From positions 62,001 to 126,000 of the forward strand of contig JAVXUO010001277.1 of assembly GCA_033065855.1 (NCBI GenBank): a stretch of DNA of 64,000 bases, written 5' to 3'. The notes beneath the pieces were generated by a model. It did no database searches. It had not been told where the DNA came from and saw only the letters and a list, made by a program, of their open reading frames with translations. Below are positions 1-11,300 of the stretch, piece by piece. The first letter of the stretch is position 1, and each line of letters begins with the position of its first letter. Origin of the DNA: Escallonia rubra (taxonomy: Eukaryota > Streptophyta > Magnoliopsida > Escalloniales > Escalloniaceae). A program made the position numbers and the translations under genes.

Positions 1-315
1 CTCTTATTTGTATATCTCTTTGTGGTCCGAATAATTTGAGCGCTGTATATGTAAGAATAGCTGAATCCGCTCAAGAAAGTGTTAGTTTAAGGTCAAGAAT
101 TGGTAATCATGCACTTATCAAGAAATAAAACATTTCAGTTATAAATTATATACTTATATTTAACTAAGCAAATGAATATAAATGTATAAAATGCTTTCTG
201 ATAAAACGGGTATTGAACAATGATTACGCATAAATCCAATCTGCCTCAAAAGATAATTCTATAATTGTACAAATGGTAAAAATGCCCTCTACTGGCCGGT
301 ACAACTTATTGATAG
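1..315. other. AT-rich flank, nothing recognised
   Basis: No coding frame, RNA gene or repeat structure is visible in this stretch before the first MITE. Confidence 0.5.
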
Positions 316-560
316 AAAAAAATTTGGCTGCTGTCCCGGTTGGAGGAATATTCCTCATACCCCCTATACAGCGACAATCAATCGTCTCTAAATATTTTTA
401 GTGACTTTTATTTAGGGACGTTAAAAGAATGCTGCTAATAGTTGTTGTTGATAATGTTAGAAGAAAAGTCACTAGAAATATTTAGCGACTAATTAATTGT
501 CACCATATACGGGGTTGGAGGAAGATTCTTACAACCCGATTGGGAGCAAAGTTTGTTCTT
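316..560. mobile_element. Foldback MITE, copy A
   Basis: About 245 bp whose two halves are imperfect inverted repeats. The left half reads CGACAATCAATCGTC then TAAATATTTTTAGTGACTTT. The right half holds the complements, GTCACTAGAAATATTTAGCG then TTAATTGTCAC. The same structure recurs at 35889-36133 and 49065-49268, with similarity ending at the same flanking words (AAATTTGGCTGCT on the left, CAAAGTTTGTT on the right in copies A and B). It has no coding capacity. The superfamily is not certain because no clean TSD was found. Confidence 0.6.
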
Positions 561-833
561 ATTGATAAGCTATGCAGCCACTGTGCATGCAATGCCGGTA
601 GGTACTATTTTCTTAAATTTTCTATTGTTTTATAAGAAAATATTACCGAACAAGCTAATGTGCGTGGACCAAGCTAAAAGGGCCCAAAACCCCACCAAAG
701 GAGACCAAAAAACTTGGATTAAGCCTGATTCATTAAGGCCGAAGTAAATGACAATAAAGCCTACAAAAACGGGTACCTACAAATGGTGTTATAGTAAAAC
801 AGTGGCGCGTAATGTTAATCCAAAGGCTTGCTC

Positions 834-1712
834 AACTGCTTTTGGGATTGCAGCGACGACAAACAAAAGAAAGGAAGTAGAACAACACGAACTTTCTCTC
901 TCTAAACTTCTCTCCAACTTCTCTTTATCTCAAAGACAAATCCTACCGCCGCCCCTTCCTCCTTCAGCCTCCATGGTTGTAAGGATGGAAGGGGAGGCCC
1001 TCCCTGTACTTCTTCTCCTTTTCTTCTTTTCTATGGCTTCTGCTCCTTCGGCACTTCATCTCTGCCGCCTCGCGCCGCCCATCACCGACTTCCTCCTCGC
1101 TTCGTTCTCCACTTCCGCCACAGATCGGACCTCCTTCGGCCTCAAGATCTCTTCCCTCCCTCTAATATCCTCAGATCTGAGATTTGTTCTCATATCTGTC
1201 ATCATCGTCGCCGGATCTACGATCCGGTCGGTTTGGTTAGACTCATCCGATGTAAATAAAAAATGGAGATCTTGTGGCTTGAAGATGCCGGAATTTCGAG
1301 AGTTGGAGGATGCACATTCCCTTCGAGCTGTGGATCGCTTCGATCCGGGCTTGGGAGGACCCTCATTCAGCTGCTGTTGGAGCTCCGATGAAAGTCACGG
1401 CAGTAATGTAAACTGCCACCCAAAACGGCCCATGGCTTTCACCACTGTTTCTGTGGGAGCTAGGAATTTGGTGCAATCTTTTGCATCTTCCCGCCTTTGG
1501 ATTCCCCTTAATTTGGTAATCCCAAATACGAGTAGTCCATATGTTTATTGTGCTTTTCTCCAAGGCCATGTGGGCCATTTTTCAAGACCATCCGTTCGGA
1601 TGCGTTGTCTTAGCTGTTCCAGGAATATTCGTTCGGGTATTGCCTTAGGTTCTAATGGGTAATGTATTTTAATGAAATTTGCTTAGAAAAAAGAAACTGC
1701 TTTTGGGATTGC
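834..1712 (+). mobile_element. 843-bp retrocopy or short non-LTR element with 18-bp TSD
   Basis: A segment at 852-1694 is bounded by an exact 18-bp direct repeat, AACTGCTTTTGGGATTGC, at 834-851 and 1695-1712. Just before the right repeat is an A-rich end (GCTTAGAAAAAAG). Long TSDs with an A-rich 3' end are the mark of LINE-machinery retrotransposition in the plus orientation. The 5' part looks like a plant mRNA leader (CT-rich, CTTTCTCTCTCTAAACTTCTC-like), so it may be a processed copy of a cellular transcript or a non-autonomous LINE. A 304-codon frame (748-1662) runs across the left TSD, so it is not the native reading frame of the element's parent. I do not recognise the parent sequence. 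Confidence 0.65.
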
Positions 1713-3524
1713 TAGTTTGAGTCTTCTTTGGCCAAGACCATCAAGAATTAATTGCTTTGCGAATCCTTAAGTACGGGCGTGGATAATCCGCTTTTGAGCT
1801 GCTTCACTTTAGCACGATGTATGTAAGCTGAAATGTGACATTGTTATCTATATATGATATATCTATCTCCTTTTTATTACTGGCTTAACTAGGACAGTGC
1901 GGATTGAGCTCTATGAAAACATAATAGCTACTTTCTATCCATTGAAAAACGGAAATTTCTTGATAATTCTCTAAAGGCGACATATATAAATAAGAGATTT
2001 AGTTAGATAAATTTATAATGGTTTCTGCTTATAATAGAGGACTTCTGCTATCTTAAAAATGGCTTCTCTTCCTCTTGCATGATGGATTGTAAATAAATAC
2101 ATCGGTGAAAAAGGTATGAGAATATCGAGTCATCTAAAAATGTATTGACCGTTTATATTCGAATGAAGGAGCCACCCATTACCAAACCATACAAACATTG
2201 GCGTAACCACTTTTTGTCTTTCATGTTTTTTCCATGAGAGCACCAAGAACTCCACCACTAGAAGTCTAGAAGTAGCTATAAACTCAACAAGGAAGTATCA
2301 TAATTTCCAAATGAATGTAAGTAACTTCTCATTTTTCTTTTCTTTTTGGACCTTTCACAAAGTTTGTTTGCTTCAAAAGACTTTCCCCCTAGACTGAACA
2401 TACTTGAGCCCAAAATCGTTGAGATTATAAATGATCTGAAGTGGTGAATATTGTGCAAGGATGAAGAATTTGTGAAGTCCCAAGCCCTTCGTTGGAGCAA
2501 AAATAGAAAATGGTTGTGGCATGGAGTTGAACAGTGTAGCCAGACAGCTTTCTAAGCATGGCCTAAAGTTCAATTATGCTCACGGCTTAGCGAAAGTCTT
2601 CTCAATTTCTCTTGAGTATCTTATGCTAGAATAGCACATTGGGTAGTATTTTTCAACCCAATGAATCATTGCACAAGAGAAGCATGGAGTATGACTTTGA
2701 GCAAACATTCATCAACCCCATACTTTCACAAATCTAAGCAAGCTAATGCTTTTAGTGGTGGTCATTATTATATGTTTAGTCTCAAGACTCTCTCATTGCA
2801 TGGCAATTCTTATCGGTGTCGCTTGCACTAACGAGATTTTATGTTGTCGTTTGAGAGAACATATATTGTTACGTTACAACAGTCGGTAAAATGATATGAG
2901 AACGTTCTATGCTAGTGTATTAGCTAACTAAACAAATTTGTGAAAACATGTGGGAGAGTAAAGTTTATGAAGATTCTCGTATCTTTCCTCGTTTGATAAT
3001 TTTATTTACATTTACGTGTCATTTAATTTCTCTTACAACATAAATGATTTATCTTTCCTTGTCCCTAAGGAATGTGTAAGCCTCTCTTACAATATAAGCG
3101 ATCGTTTTTTGCTTATTCTTTGGGAGATAACATGGAGTTTGGCGTCTGCAACAAAGAAGGCTCACATATGCTATATGAGTCGAACTTGACCTAAAAATTT
3201 AAACAAGTATAACTTGATACATCCATGCATATGTGTCTGACATAACTTCAACACTTTTTATATGGAAAGTAACTCTACATGTATACTTAACACTTGTACC
3301 TAAGCCATCTTCGTAGTGTTTCCACATCAATTTGGTGTAAGCTTTTGGACTGCAGTTCTGCAATTTCTTTGGAGCAAGCTAGATTTGGTTTTTGTGTTGC
3401 AAAATGGGGAAAATAAAAAGGTAAATAAATGGTGGAACCGAAGGTTTTAGTTCCTAGTATTGAGCAGCAAGAACTTTTCTAAGCCAACTGCCTCTTTGTT
3501 AATTGGTCGTCAGTTAAGCTACTG
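1713..3524. other. Intergenic, nothing recognised
   Basis: AT-rich sequence with only short frames. I see no conserved protein motif, RNA gene or bounded repeat. Confidence 0.5.
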
Positions 3525-3527
3525 TTA

Positions 3528-3937
3528 GAGGCCGTTTGAGATTGGTTCTTAAAAATAAATTTTGATTAAATCAGAATCAATTTTTAAAATCAGCTTTAAT
3601 CCATTTTAAGCATAATAGATTAAAAGTTGTTGAAAGTATTTGGATAAAAAGTGATTAAAGTAAGTTTAGTGTAGCAAAATTACCATATAGTGTATTTAAA
3701 CTGAAATTGAGCATTTAATGTTGTTCATATGTAAGGATATTTTGGTAAATCTATTGGTCAAACCTGATTCACCAAAACTGATTAAATCTTAATCCAAGAA
3801 AATGAGGATTATGGATTTAATCAGTTTTGAGCACATTGGAGTAAATTTAATCAATTTACTTTTTTTTCCCAAACACTTCAGATTTAATCTGGATTTAATC
3901 AGGTTTTACATACCTAGAATCAATCTCAAACACCCTC
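3528..3937. mobile_element. PIF/Harbinger-like (Tourist) MITE, copy 1
   Basis: This 410-bp AT-rich element starts GAGGCCGTTTGAGATTGGTT and ends with the near-inverse AATCAATCTCAAACACCCTC. It is flanked on both sides by TTA (3525-3527 and 3938-3940). A 3-bp TWA duplication with GTTTG-containing termini fits PIF/Harbinger MITEs. Related copies are at 30641-33445 (interrupted), 30909-31265 and 47681-48087. Confidence 0.75.
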
Positions 3938-4116
3938 TTAATGTCTGTAACCAACATTTGATGCCATCCTTAACGTATATACACCTGGTCAAAGTGTTAC
4001 ATAGTTGAAAAAACTGATGGGATCCGATGACCTAAAAATACTTTTGACGGTCAAATTATGCATAATCTGTAACCCCGCATCATCATTATGCATGCCCTTA
4101 TCCATTGATTGTGGTA

Positions 4117-4118
<2 letters not shown>

Positions 4119-4153
<35 letters not shown>
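4119..4153. repeat. (TC)n microsatellite
   Basis: An uninterrupted TC dinucleotide run of about 35 bases. Confidence 0.95.
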
Positions 4154-4155
<2 letters not shown>

Positions 4156-4661
4156 AGACTAGAACTTGGAAGAGAAAACACCCGCAACGCGCCTGCTTGT
4201 AAGAGAGTTTCAGAAGTGAAGTTCGTTATTGAACTGACTTGAACGAGAATTGAGCATGACAAAGCATTTCGAATCCAACGTACATGTAGAATCACAAATG
4301 AGAAAAAAATGCTTCAATGTAATGGTGACAACAGATATGACGTAGTGTAACTATAAAATAGATGAGAGGGTAATAAAATATTGACTCTCTATTGTACGAG
4401 AATCCATCCGTTTCGTTATCACCGGTGTCAGGTGAAGTGTTTCTGATCCAAATGCAACTTGGAACCATCAAATCATGCAGATAAATTCAAAACCCCATTA
4501 TTCCACATGCAATGTTTTCTAAATCTCAAATTCAATCTTTATAAAATAAAATAATTAACAAGAAAATAATCTATATTGAACACACACCCATTTCTTACCA
4601 TAGAGTGAATTCTTACAAAACAGATCTCAAGAGAAGATACTTTACTCGCTGGCACTCTCCC

Positions 4662-5087
4662 CTAGTGGTCTACCACATCCACAGTGGCAGCGCAAGACAG
4701 CAGCCTCCGAAAGATGGCGGACATGGCGGCGCGTGACAACTCCTTGACCCTCGTCACCACCGCACACCTCCTCCTCCTCCTCCTCCGCCTCCCGCCCGCC
4801 GGGACCCTCATCTTCTCCCTGACCCGTCCCAGGCACTTCTTGGTCCGCTCCGGCACGCTCTCTTTCCTCGAGAAGGTGTAGCTCCTGAGGTACAACTGCC
4901 TGCAGGAGATGCTGTCCACCACCCTCGGGTGGTGCGCATTCGCACGCTCTCCCCCGTGCATCTTAGAGGTGCTCACCGTCCGGACGAACTCGGCGTCCGA
5001 TTCAGGCCACTTGTAGAGGTTGACATAGGTGGCTCTGACTGGGAGTTTAGCATCGTTGACACAGTTCGATATGCATATGGAGCTCAT
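4662..5087 (-). CDS. Conserved plant protein of unknown function, 141 aa
   Basis: Intronless frame on the minus strand, ATG at 5087-5085 and TAG at 4662. I believe this is a real gene: the frame is GC-rich against AT-rich flanks, and its segments (YVNLYKWPESDAEFVR at about residues 21-36, VVDSISCRQLYLRSYTFSR at about 56-74) match, from memory, a small uncharacterised plant family. A basic run of eight arginines lies at about residues 100-107, followed by a helical, cysteine-containing C-terminus ending DVVDH. There is no signal peptide or membrane segment. The arginine run could serve nuclear entry or nucleic-acid or phosphoprotein binding, but that is a guess. No neighbour hints at its role. 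The start is the first in-frame ATG. Confidence 0.75.
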   Translation of the reverse strand: MSSICISNCVNDAKLPVRATYVNLYKWPESDAEFVRTVSTSKMHGGERANAHHPRVVDSISCRQLYLRSYTFSRKESVPERTKKCLGRVREKMRVPAGGRRRRRRRRCAVVTRVKELSRAAMSAIFRRLLSCAATVDVVDH

Positions 5088-6963
5088 CCTAGTCTTGGGG
5101 TGGGTTTAGGCCTGATGAAGATTGTGAAGTTGGTTGGTTTTGGGGTATAAAATGGGAACAAGGCTTAAATTGCAAGAAAAGGTGCAGAGAGAGGGAGAGG
5201 GGAGTGTGGGGCTGTTTTTAGAAGAATTTATCATGGTTGTTTGTTGTGGCAATGATTTAACATTATTAGCAAGTGACCCGGTAACCGTGCCAAGCACGGG
5301 TCAGCACAGAACATCTTATAGCCATTTACTTTATATATTAAAACCCTTGAAATACATAATTCTAATTTCGTAATTATATAGTACAAGAAAAGAAATTAAA
5401 AGTTTAGGAAGGATTTAAAAAAAGAAAAAAAAAAGTAGACTTCAGTGATGAAAAATATGCGGAGAATATATATTATGATGGATTTGTTATTGTATGAAAC
5501 ATTTCTATTGTAGTTGTGTAAGTATATCTTTTGAAAATGATCTGTATATTTCGACGGCGTGCTCAAAATATTAATTACATGTTAGTTTAATTTAATTAAC
5601 TCGTGCTTCATCCACTGTACTATATAAGTATGTATTTTTATGTTGCATTTATGGGAGCAAGTATTTTACACATGTATGCGTGTCCAAACCTTATTTTGTG
5701 GCTAAAAAATAATGTGAAAAAATATGGTGTAAAAAAAACTTTCTCTACATAAGATTTTTAATGCTACTTTATCTTTTTTATATATCTTTTATGGAGTTTG
5801 TATATTATAATGTTTGTACATTTACTCCGCATGACTAAATAAGATAGCACTAAACCTAAGAGTAAGTAAATTATTGATCAAAATTTAATCAAAATACTTA
5901 ACCAATATGTTTACCAAGTTGGATTCATCTTTGTATGTGCCAAGGTCATCAATCGAATTGGAGTCTGTCTTAACAATAATATAGTCAACTTAACATAAAG
6001 TCCTATTATGTGGGTATATTGCTGATGTAAAACTTTAAAATGCTAAAACATGATCAGTTCTTTTATCTTTTATTTTTTAATAAAGTTTATTTAATTCAAT
6101 TGATTTTTTTTCTACTATATTGTATAGAAACTTTGTGGATTATTTCAGTAATAGAAACTTTATGGATTAATGATGTTAAATTTGTGAAGCGTCTATAGAT
6201 CACTACGGTCACTGTAGTGCTTATATACGCTCGAAACCTTATTTCTTGGCTAATTAAGTAAAAAATATGGTGCACTTGTCATCTTTTCTCCCGTGCGAGT
6301 GGGAGTCTAAGACACAAGCATAAGTTACTAATAATAGACCAATAAGCGTTTGATAAATACTCCTTAAAGTTTCTTTAAAACTGAACGTGGGACAAGTGAT
6401 TTAAAAAATGTTCAAGTACACAAGAAAGCAGATCTTTTCGCTCACAAGCAATACGGGACTAAAGCTGAATTTTCTCAAAACTTCTATATTCTTTCAAACA
6501 ATTCTTGTTTACTAAAAGAAGATTTTTTTTGGTTAAAATGGTCCAACACCAAACTTCCAAACACACGTAGATGAACTGATTCATGGTCAAAATCAAATGG
6601 GATAGCATAGGTTTTTATTGTTGCGTATATGGTAGCCTAGACCTGCTCTGAAAGCCCTTGTTCCATATACTAGAACTTTAGGGCAATGGGCCTTAAAATC
6701 TGCCGAACTATTGAAATAATGCTAGATTACTCGGTAATAGTGGGCTTTAATTGGAATTTTTGGGCCTAAAATGTACATGCAAACTAGGCCAAGCCTGTCC
6801 ACTAATTCTGCATTACCTCTGTATAGTAAAAATTGATCAATACTTGGTACATTTTCGTGACCGTAATAGGAATGGAGACATAAGAAGTAACTATTAATGT
6901 TAGACTTAATTGCAAATTTGTTCAATCGACTCAAACCTAAAAAAGCTTCGGCCCGCTAATTTC
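5088..6963. other. Intergenic; possible Helitron terminus at 5266-5299
   Basis: AT-rich with no gene. At 5285-5299 is a perfect hairpin, CCGTGCCAAGCACGG. On the minus strand it is followed 15 bases later by CTAA and a T, the layout of a Helitron 3' end (hairpin then CTRR, inserted between A and T). I could not find a matching TC 5' end, so only a terminus is suggested. Confidence 0.3.
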
Positions 6964-6965
6964 TA

Positions 6966-7602
6966 CTCCCTCCGTACCTCTTTACCTCTCATCTGCTTCC
7001 GCTTCGATTTGATTTTTGGGCTGATTGTGTGAATATTAAAATCTCTCTACGTATGGTGAGTATTATAGATCTGAACCCGCCCTCCCCATGTTTAAGTTTT
7101 TCAAGGAAATACTTTTTTTCTCAGAAATGAAGAATAAGTATTGCATAATCTACACTACATCTTTTTTTTTTGTTATAAAAATGCTGGACAATAAGGTTCT
7201 AATCCAACCGACATGAAGTATTGCACTTCAGGAACCTACAAGGCCGTCACATACATCTGAACCCTCGACTCCAGTACCTATGTCGGGGCTGAAGCGCACA
7301 AAGACCCTGTGTGTGGAGCACATGCAGGGCGATGACGTAAGTTTGCCACCAACAAGTGTAGCGGGCAGGATTCGAATTCAGGTGGAAAACCTAAATTGGG
7401 ATCCTATGGACCGCTGAACCAACCCTTGTTGGCATAATCTACACTACATCAACCAAAGCTAGAGTTACCATTCATGATAGAAAAAAGTTGGTGAACAATA
7501 AAAAGTTTTTTTCTTACATACCAAAGTACAAAATTCTCTAATCATATTGGTGAGTGTTGAATGTATAATCATTTCTTCTTATAATTAATGGGACGGATGG
7601 AG
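6966..7602. mobile_element. Stowaway-like MITE interrupted by a SINE
   Basis: The left end CTCCCTCCGTACC follows a TA. The right end GGGACGGATGGAG is its approximate inverse. The CTCCCTCCGT terminus is typical of Stowaway (Tc1/mariner) MITEs. Removing the SINE and one TSD leaves about 350 bp, a normal size. The right boundary and its TA are less clear than the left. Confidence 0.4.
7143..7450 (-). mobile_element. tRNA-derived SINE, family 1, copy 1
   Basis: A 270-bp body (7162-7431) lies between exact 19-bp repeats GCATAATCTACACTACATC at 7143-7161 and 7432-7450. Read on the minus strand it begins with an RNA polymerase III A box (TTGGTTCAGCGG) followed by a slightly decayed B box (GAATTCGAATCCTG). 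It ends in an A run (seen as T's at 7162-7171). It matches the copy at 30151-30429 along its whole length, in the opposite orientation. Confidence 0.9.
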
Positions 7603-8160
7603 GCGGATAACAGGTCGAAATGCATCCACATCAAACTCAATCCAAACTTGTTGTATGAACCAAATCATACCTAAATTTGGTCAAATTCAAAATATCCCTG
7701 CTCTAAAAGAATTTGAACGGCTAGGACTCTCAGTTGGTATGAGTTGAATTTCTAAATAAACTTTTGCACAACTTCTACTTTTTAGAAGTGTCTCTTAAAC
7801 TGTTTTGGTGCTCAAAATGCTATATCTCTGGGTGAGCAAAATTCTTTAACAACAAAATGTACACTTGCTATGAAAATTATTACTCGGTATTTATGATACT
7901 AGAATGATATGTGTACTAGCAAAAATGAGAATAACGTCCGAGAAAAAAAGTTAAGATAAAAATGTACTCGGACCGTGACATGGCACCTTAGATATTTACG
8001 ACGCATACGGGGGCATTTTTAGTAAGAAAAAAAATGACGAATTTATGGCGAACTGGCCTCTCTGCTCTGGCGGTCACATGTAAATTTGCCGTGCCTGCCG
8101 GCCCAGGTCGGGTAATAAAAAGCGGCGTCGCATTTCTCGCCGGTTACCACATTACAAATC
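7603..8160. other. Intergenic and upstream of the 8.2-kb UTR exon
   Basis: No gene seen. The last 100 bases turn GC-richer (GCGGCGTCGCATTTCTCGCC) just before the probable transcription start of the helical-repeat gene. Confidence 0.4.
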
Positions 8161-8179
8161 TCCCCCTCTCACTGCAGTA

Positions 8180-8308
8180 TATCCACTCTTACTAGGGCTC
8201 TACACACACACACATACTCTCTTACAGATACAAATCTACTTGCACAGTGGGCTTCAATCAAGCATTTCCATTGCTGCTTCACCGATCATCTTCGCTCCGA
8301 TTTGTCTG
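8180..8308 (+). other. Probable 5' UTR exon of the CLASP/TOG-like gene
   Basis: CT-rich leader-like sequence lacking ATG. It ends at a strong donor (GTCTG/GTAATCTC) at 8308. The next convincing acceptor with a start codon behind it is at 12838. The assignment to that gene is an inference from order and strand, and the 5' limit is approximate. Confidence 0.45.
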
Positions 8309-11300
8309 GTAATCTCTCTGACTGTCACTCAATCTATGCATTACAGCATTTAGTGACACACTAGTCATTCAACTACTCCATTTGTTGAGAATCGTTGAAA
8401 TCGGATTTGTTTTGGAGTTTGAACTTGCTGATTGCGATCTGTATGTGTGGTTTGCTGTCCTTGATGCTTTCATTTCGCGGTGCTAGATCCCTAACCGCTC
8501 TGGTTTCGCCGAATCGGTTGCTTTCGTATCGGATTTAGATGCTTAGGTATTTGGTAGCGTAGTTGATGCTTGTGTGGTGGTAGAAGAGGTTAGGATTAGT
8601 GTTTGAGCATCGCTCATCTGGAGAACATGTCTTTTTATGTCGCTGATGGCCCCGCTCTAGTTCGGGGTTCGGTAGGATCGAGAGTGTGAGTTGCGAGTGA
8701 GTGATTGAACTTGTGTTCCCCTCCAGAGTAATTATTTGCAGTGTATTGGTTTAGTGATGCCGTCAAATGTATAAAAGGTCACGACATTGCACCATACAGG
8801 TGCAGGAAAACGAAAATGAACTAGCAACGGTGCAGGAAAACGAAATGAACGAGCAAAGTTCAGATTTAGTTACTTTTAGTTGTTAGAAATCAGATCAGAC
8901 TCGTACTTTGTTCTGATATGATTTCGTTATTACTCTTATTTTGCAATTTGGAAATTTTATTCTGGTGTACCATAAGAGTTTTAACTTGCACATTTGTTTG
9001 CTTGATTAGTTGATGCGGTGATATGTACAGGTAGGTGATTATTTGTATGCAGGAGATTATAGTTGCACTGACCTTAATTCGGGTCCTTAATTTTGAAAAG
9101 TTGATGAAGACATAGTAGGAGAATATATTTCTGTTTAGAGTGGAAATATAAAACTAAGGGGATGCGCTCGAGTGACTGGGAACTTGTATTGGAGAACCTT
9201 TCTTCCTGCTACCAATGTGTGCATCAAAAGTTATGCTTGTTGAATTGTTTTAGAAGACAGAGATGTAGAATGCCATTGCCAGAGTAGAGACTCTTTTGCA
9301 GGATGACAAGGAATTAGGAACGAGGAATTCTAGAAGCAATTCATATGTTCAAGGTGTGGCGTAATAGCTTTGATGGAAGCCAAAAGATTAGATGTACGTG
9401 ACCTATACACTAACATGATGGAGGAAGTGTGAGTCATAAATATAAAGATTTTGGTCTTATATAGGCAGAAAAAATATTGATGAACTTGATGATGAATTGA
9501 GCTTCCTCAAATCTTGTTTTTATTTATAGGCAATTGTTTTTTATTATGAGCTACCTTTTATTCGTAGGAATTTGAAGTTATTCTGTTCTATACTTTTACA
9601 GCATTCCTAGTTTTTGCAACCTATGTTGTACACCACCTTTATTAAAGTGTTCTCGATTATTATACCTTAGTTTTCATTGACAAGTATCTTCTGCAATGGC
9701 TATTTTTTATTTTTTACAAACCTTTCTTTCGTATCTCTTATTACTTCACTATTTTCTCTTTCATCTGAAGTTTTAGTCTTTCCCGATCTTCTGGAGTAGT
9801 TTACTCTCATTATTTTTGCTCTTTTTCTTTCATCTTTGCTTCTCATTTTTCATAGATTGAGTGTGCTAAAGGTTTTCGAATATGGAAAACATAACTTCGC
9901 CCATTTGTTCTAGGAATTGTCTGTGACCTAATATTTGGAGCGATGAGTTTATTTAGTTTGCCTGCCCCTCTTACAAATGTTATTATTTCGGGAAATGAGA
10001 ATGTTGTTCATGTAGCTAACAAATCTTACAGCATAGAATTTGGTTTACAGTTGACATTTGAAACCATGGATAGTCTATGATTGATCTCAGTAGAGCCAGG
10101 CCAAGTAGTCTGAAGTGCCAGTTTGGCTTGATAGATTTGATTAGAACTGGTGCCGAGCTATTCAAAATTTGGATTAGCTGCCCAAACTAATGGGCCTATG
10201 TGAGCTTGCTAAAGTATCTCTTTATTTGGTGAAAAGGTGTATTCCTGCATGTAAATACACAAATCTGGTGATTACAGGTTTATTATATTAATGAACACTA
10301 GTCTTTTTTATCTGAGTTTTGGGTGTTGTAGATCACTGTCTTTCTAGTGTGAAGGGAATCATTGGGCAACTTCGTATATTTTTTTGTGACAAGCAAGTGG
10401 GTGGCTGTTAAATAAGTCTTTGAGGTTAATGTTGTGCTCATCAAGCTCAGTTTTACGCATATTAAGTGGTCATTCCCTTCTATTGATGGTATGAAGCTGA
10501 ATATCAACGACTACTTGAATGTAAGCCCAGGATATGCTGCTTCTTGGAGTTCAATGACACATTTAGTGGTTTATGAGTGCAAACATTGACCGTGCTTTAA
10601 ATGTGGTGGCGAAATAATGGGCCTGGTATAGGGTTTGACATTGTTTTTGTGGACTCAGACGGTCAGGTGGCTATCCACATTTATCAAATGTGGAGACCTT
10701 GGTACTCATCCTCGTGCCACCGTCATTTGGGATTGTTGAGATCTACTAAGACGGATTCTTGCGGATTTTAGTGCACAGAAAGTGCAAGGGACACACTTGT
10801 GCTGATTGGGTGGCCTAATTTTAGCTTCATTGTCAGCAAGGACCTATGGAGATTAATTTGAGGAAATTTGGGGCTCACGTAGGATGAGGAGGAGAATTGG
10901 ATGAGTACTCGACTTAAGGGAGAGGCTCTTACTGTGGACGACGATTAGGATTAGTTGCAGCCAGTTTCTCTTTTTCTCTGTAGCTGACCTGATGAAACAG
11001 AAAGGGAAAACAGAATCTGGAGAAAGACCAGACAGAAGACTTTGGAATGGAGAATATTGATCATCGAAGAGTTAAACCAGGTTCTAAGTATTTGTTTTGG
11101 ATGTGAGCTGGAGAAAGCTACAATGCTGTTTGAATGAATTGAGAGGGGTAGCCTGTACTCAGCCAAAAATTAACATCGAGTTCGCAGAACTTCAAAAGAA
11201 AGTCACTTATGGTGGAAGTAATGTTTATTCAGCTTTCAAGCTGACTTTGCTTGGATTCAGGAACTTTTTTCCTGGGGTTTCGATTATCAGCAGCATGCTA

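Noticed and set aside
748..1662. 304-codon open frame as a gene
   Set aside because: It crosses the left TSD of a retrotransposed segment, has no recognisable domain, and its composition follows the CT-rich leader-like DNA.
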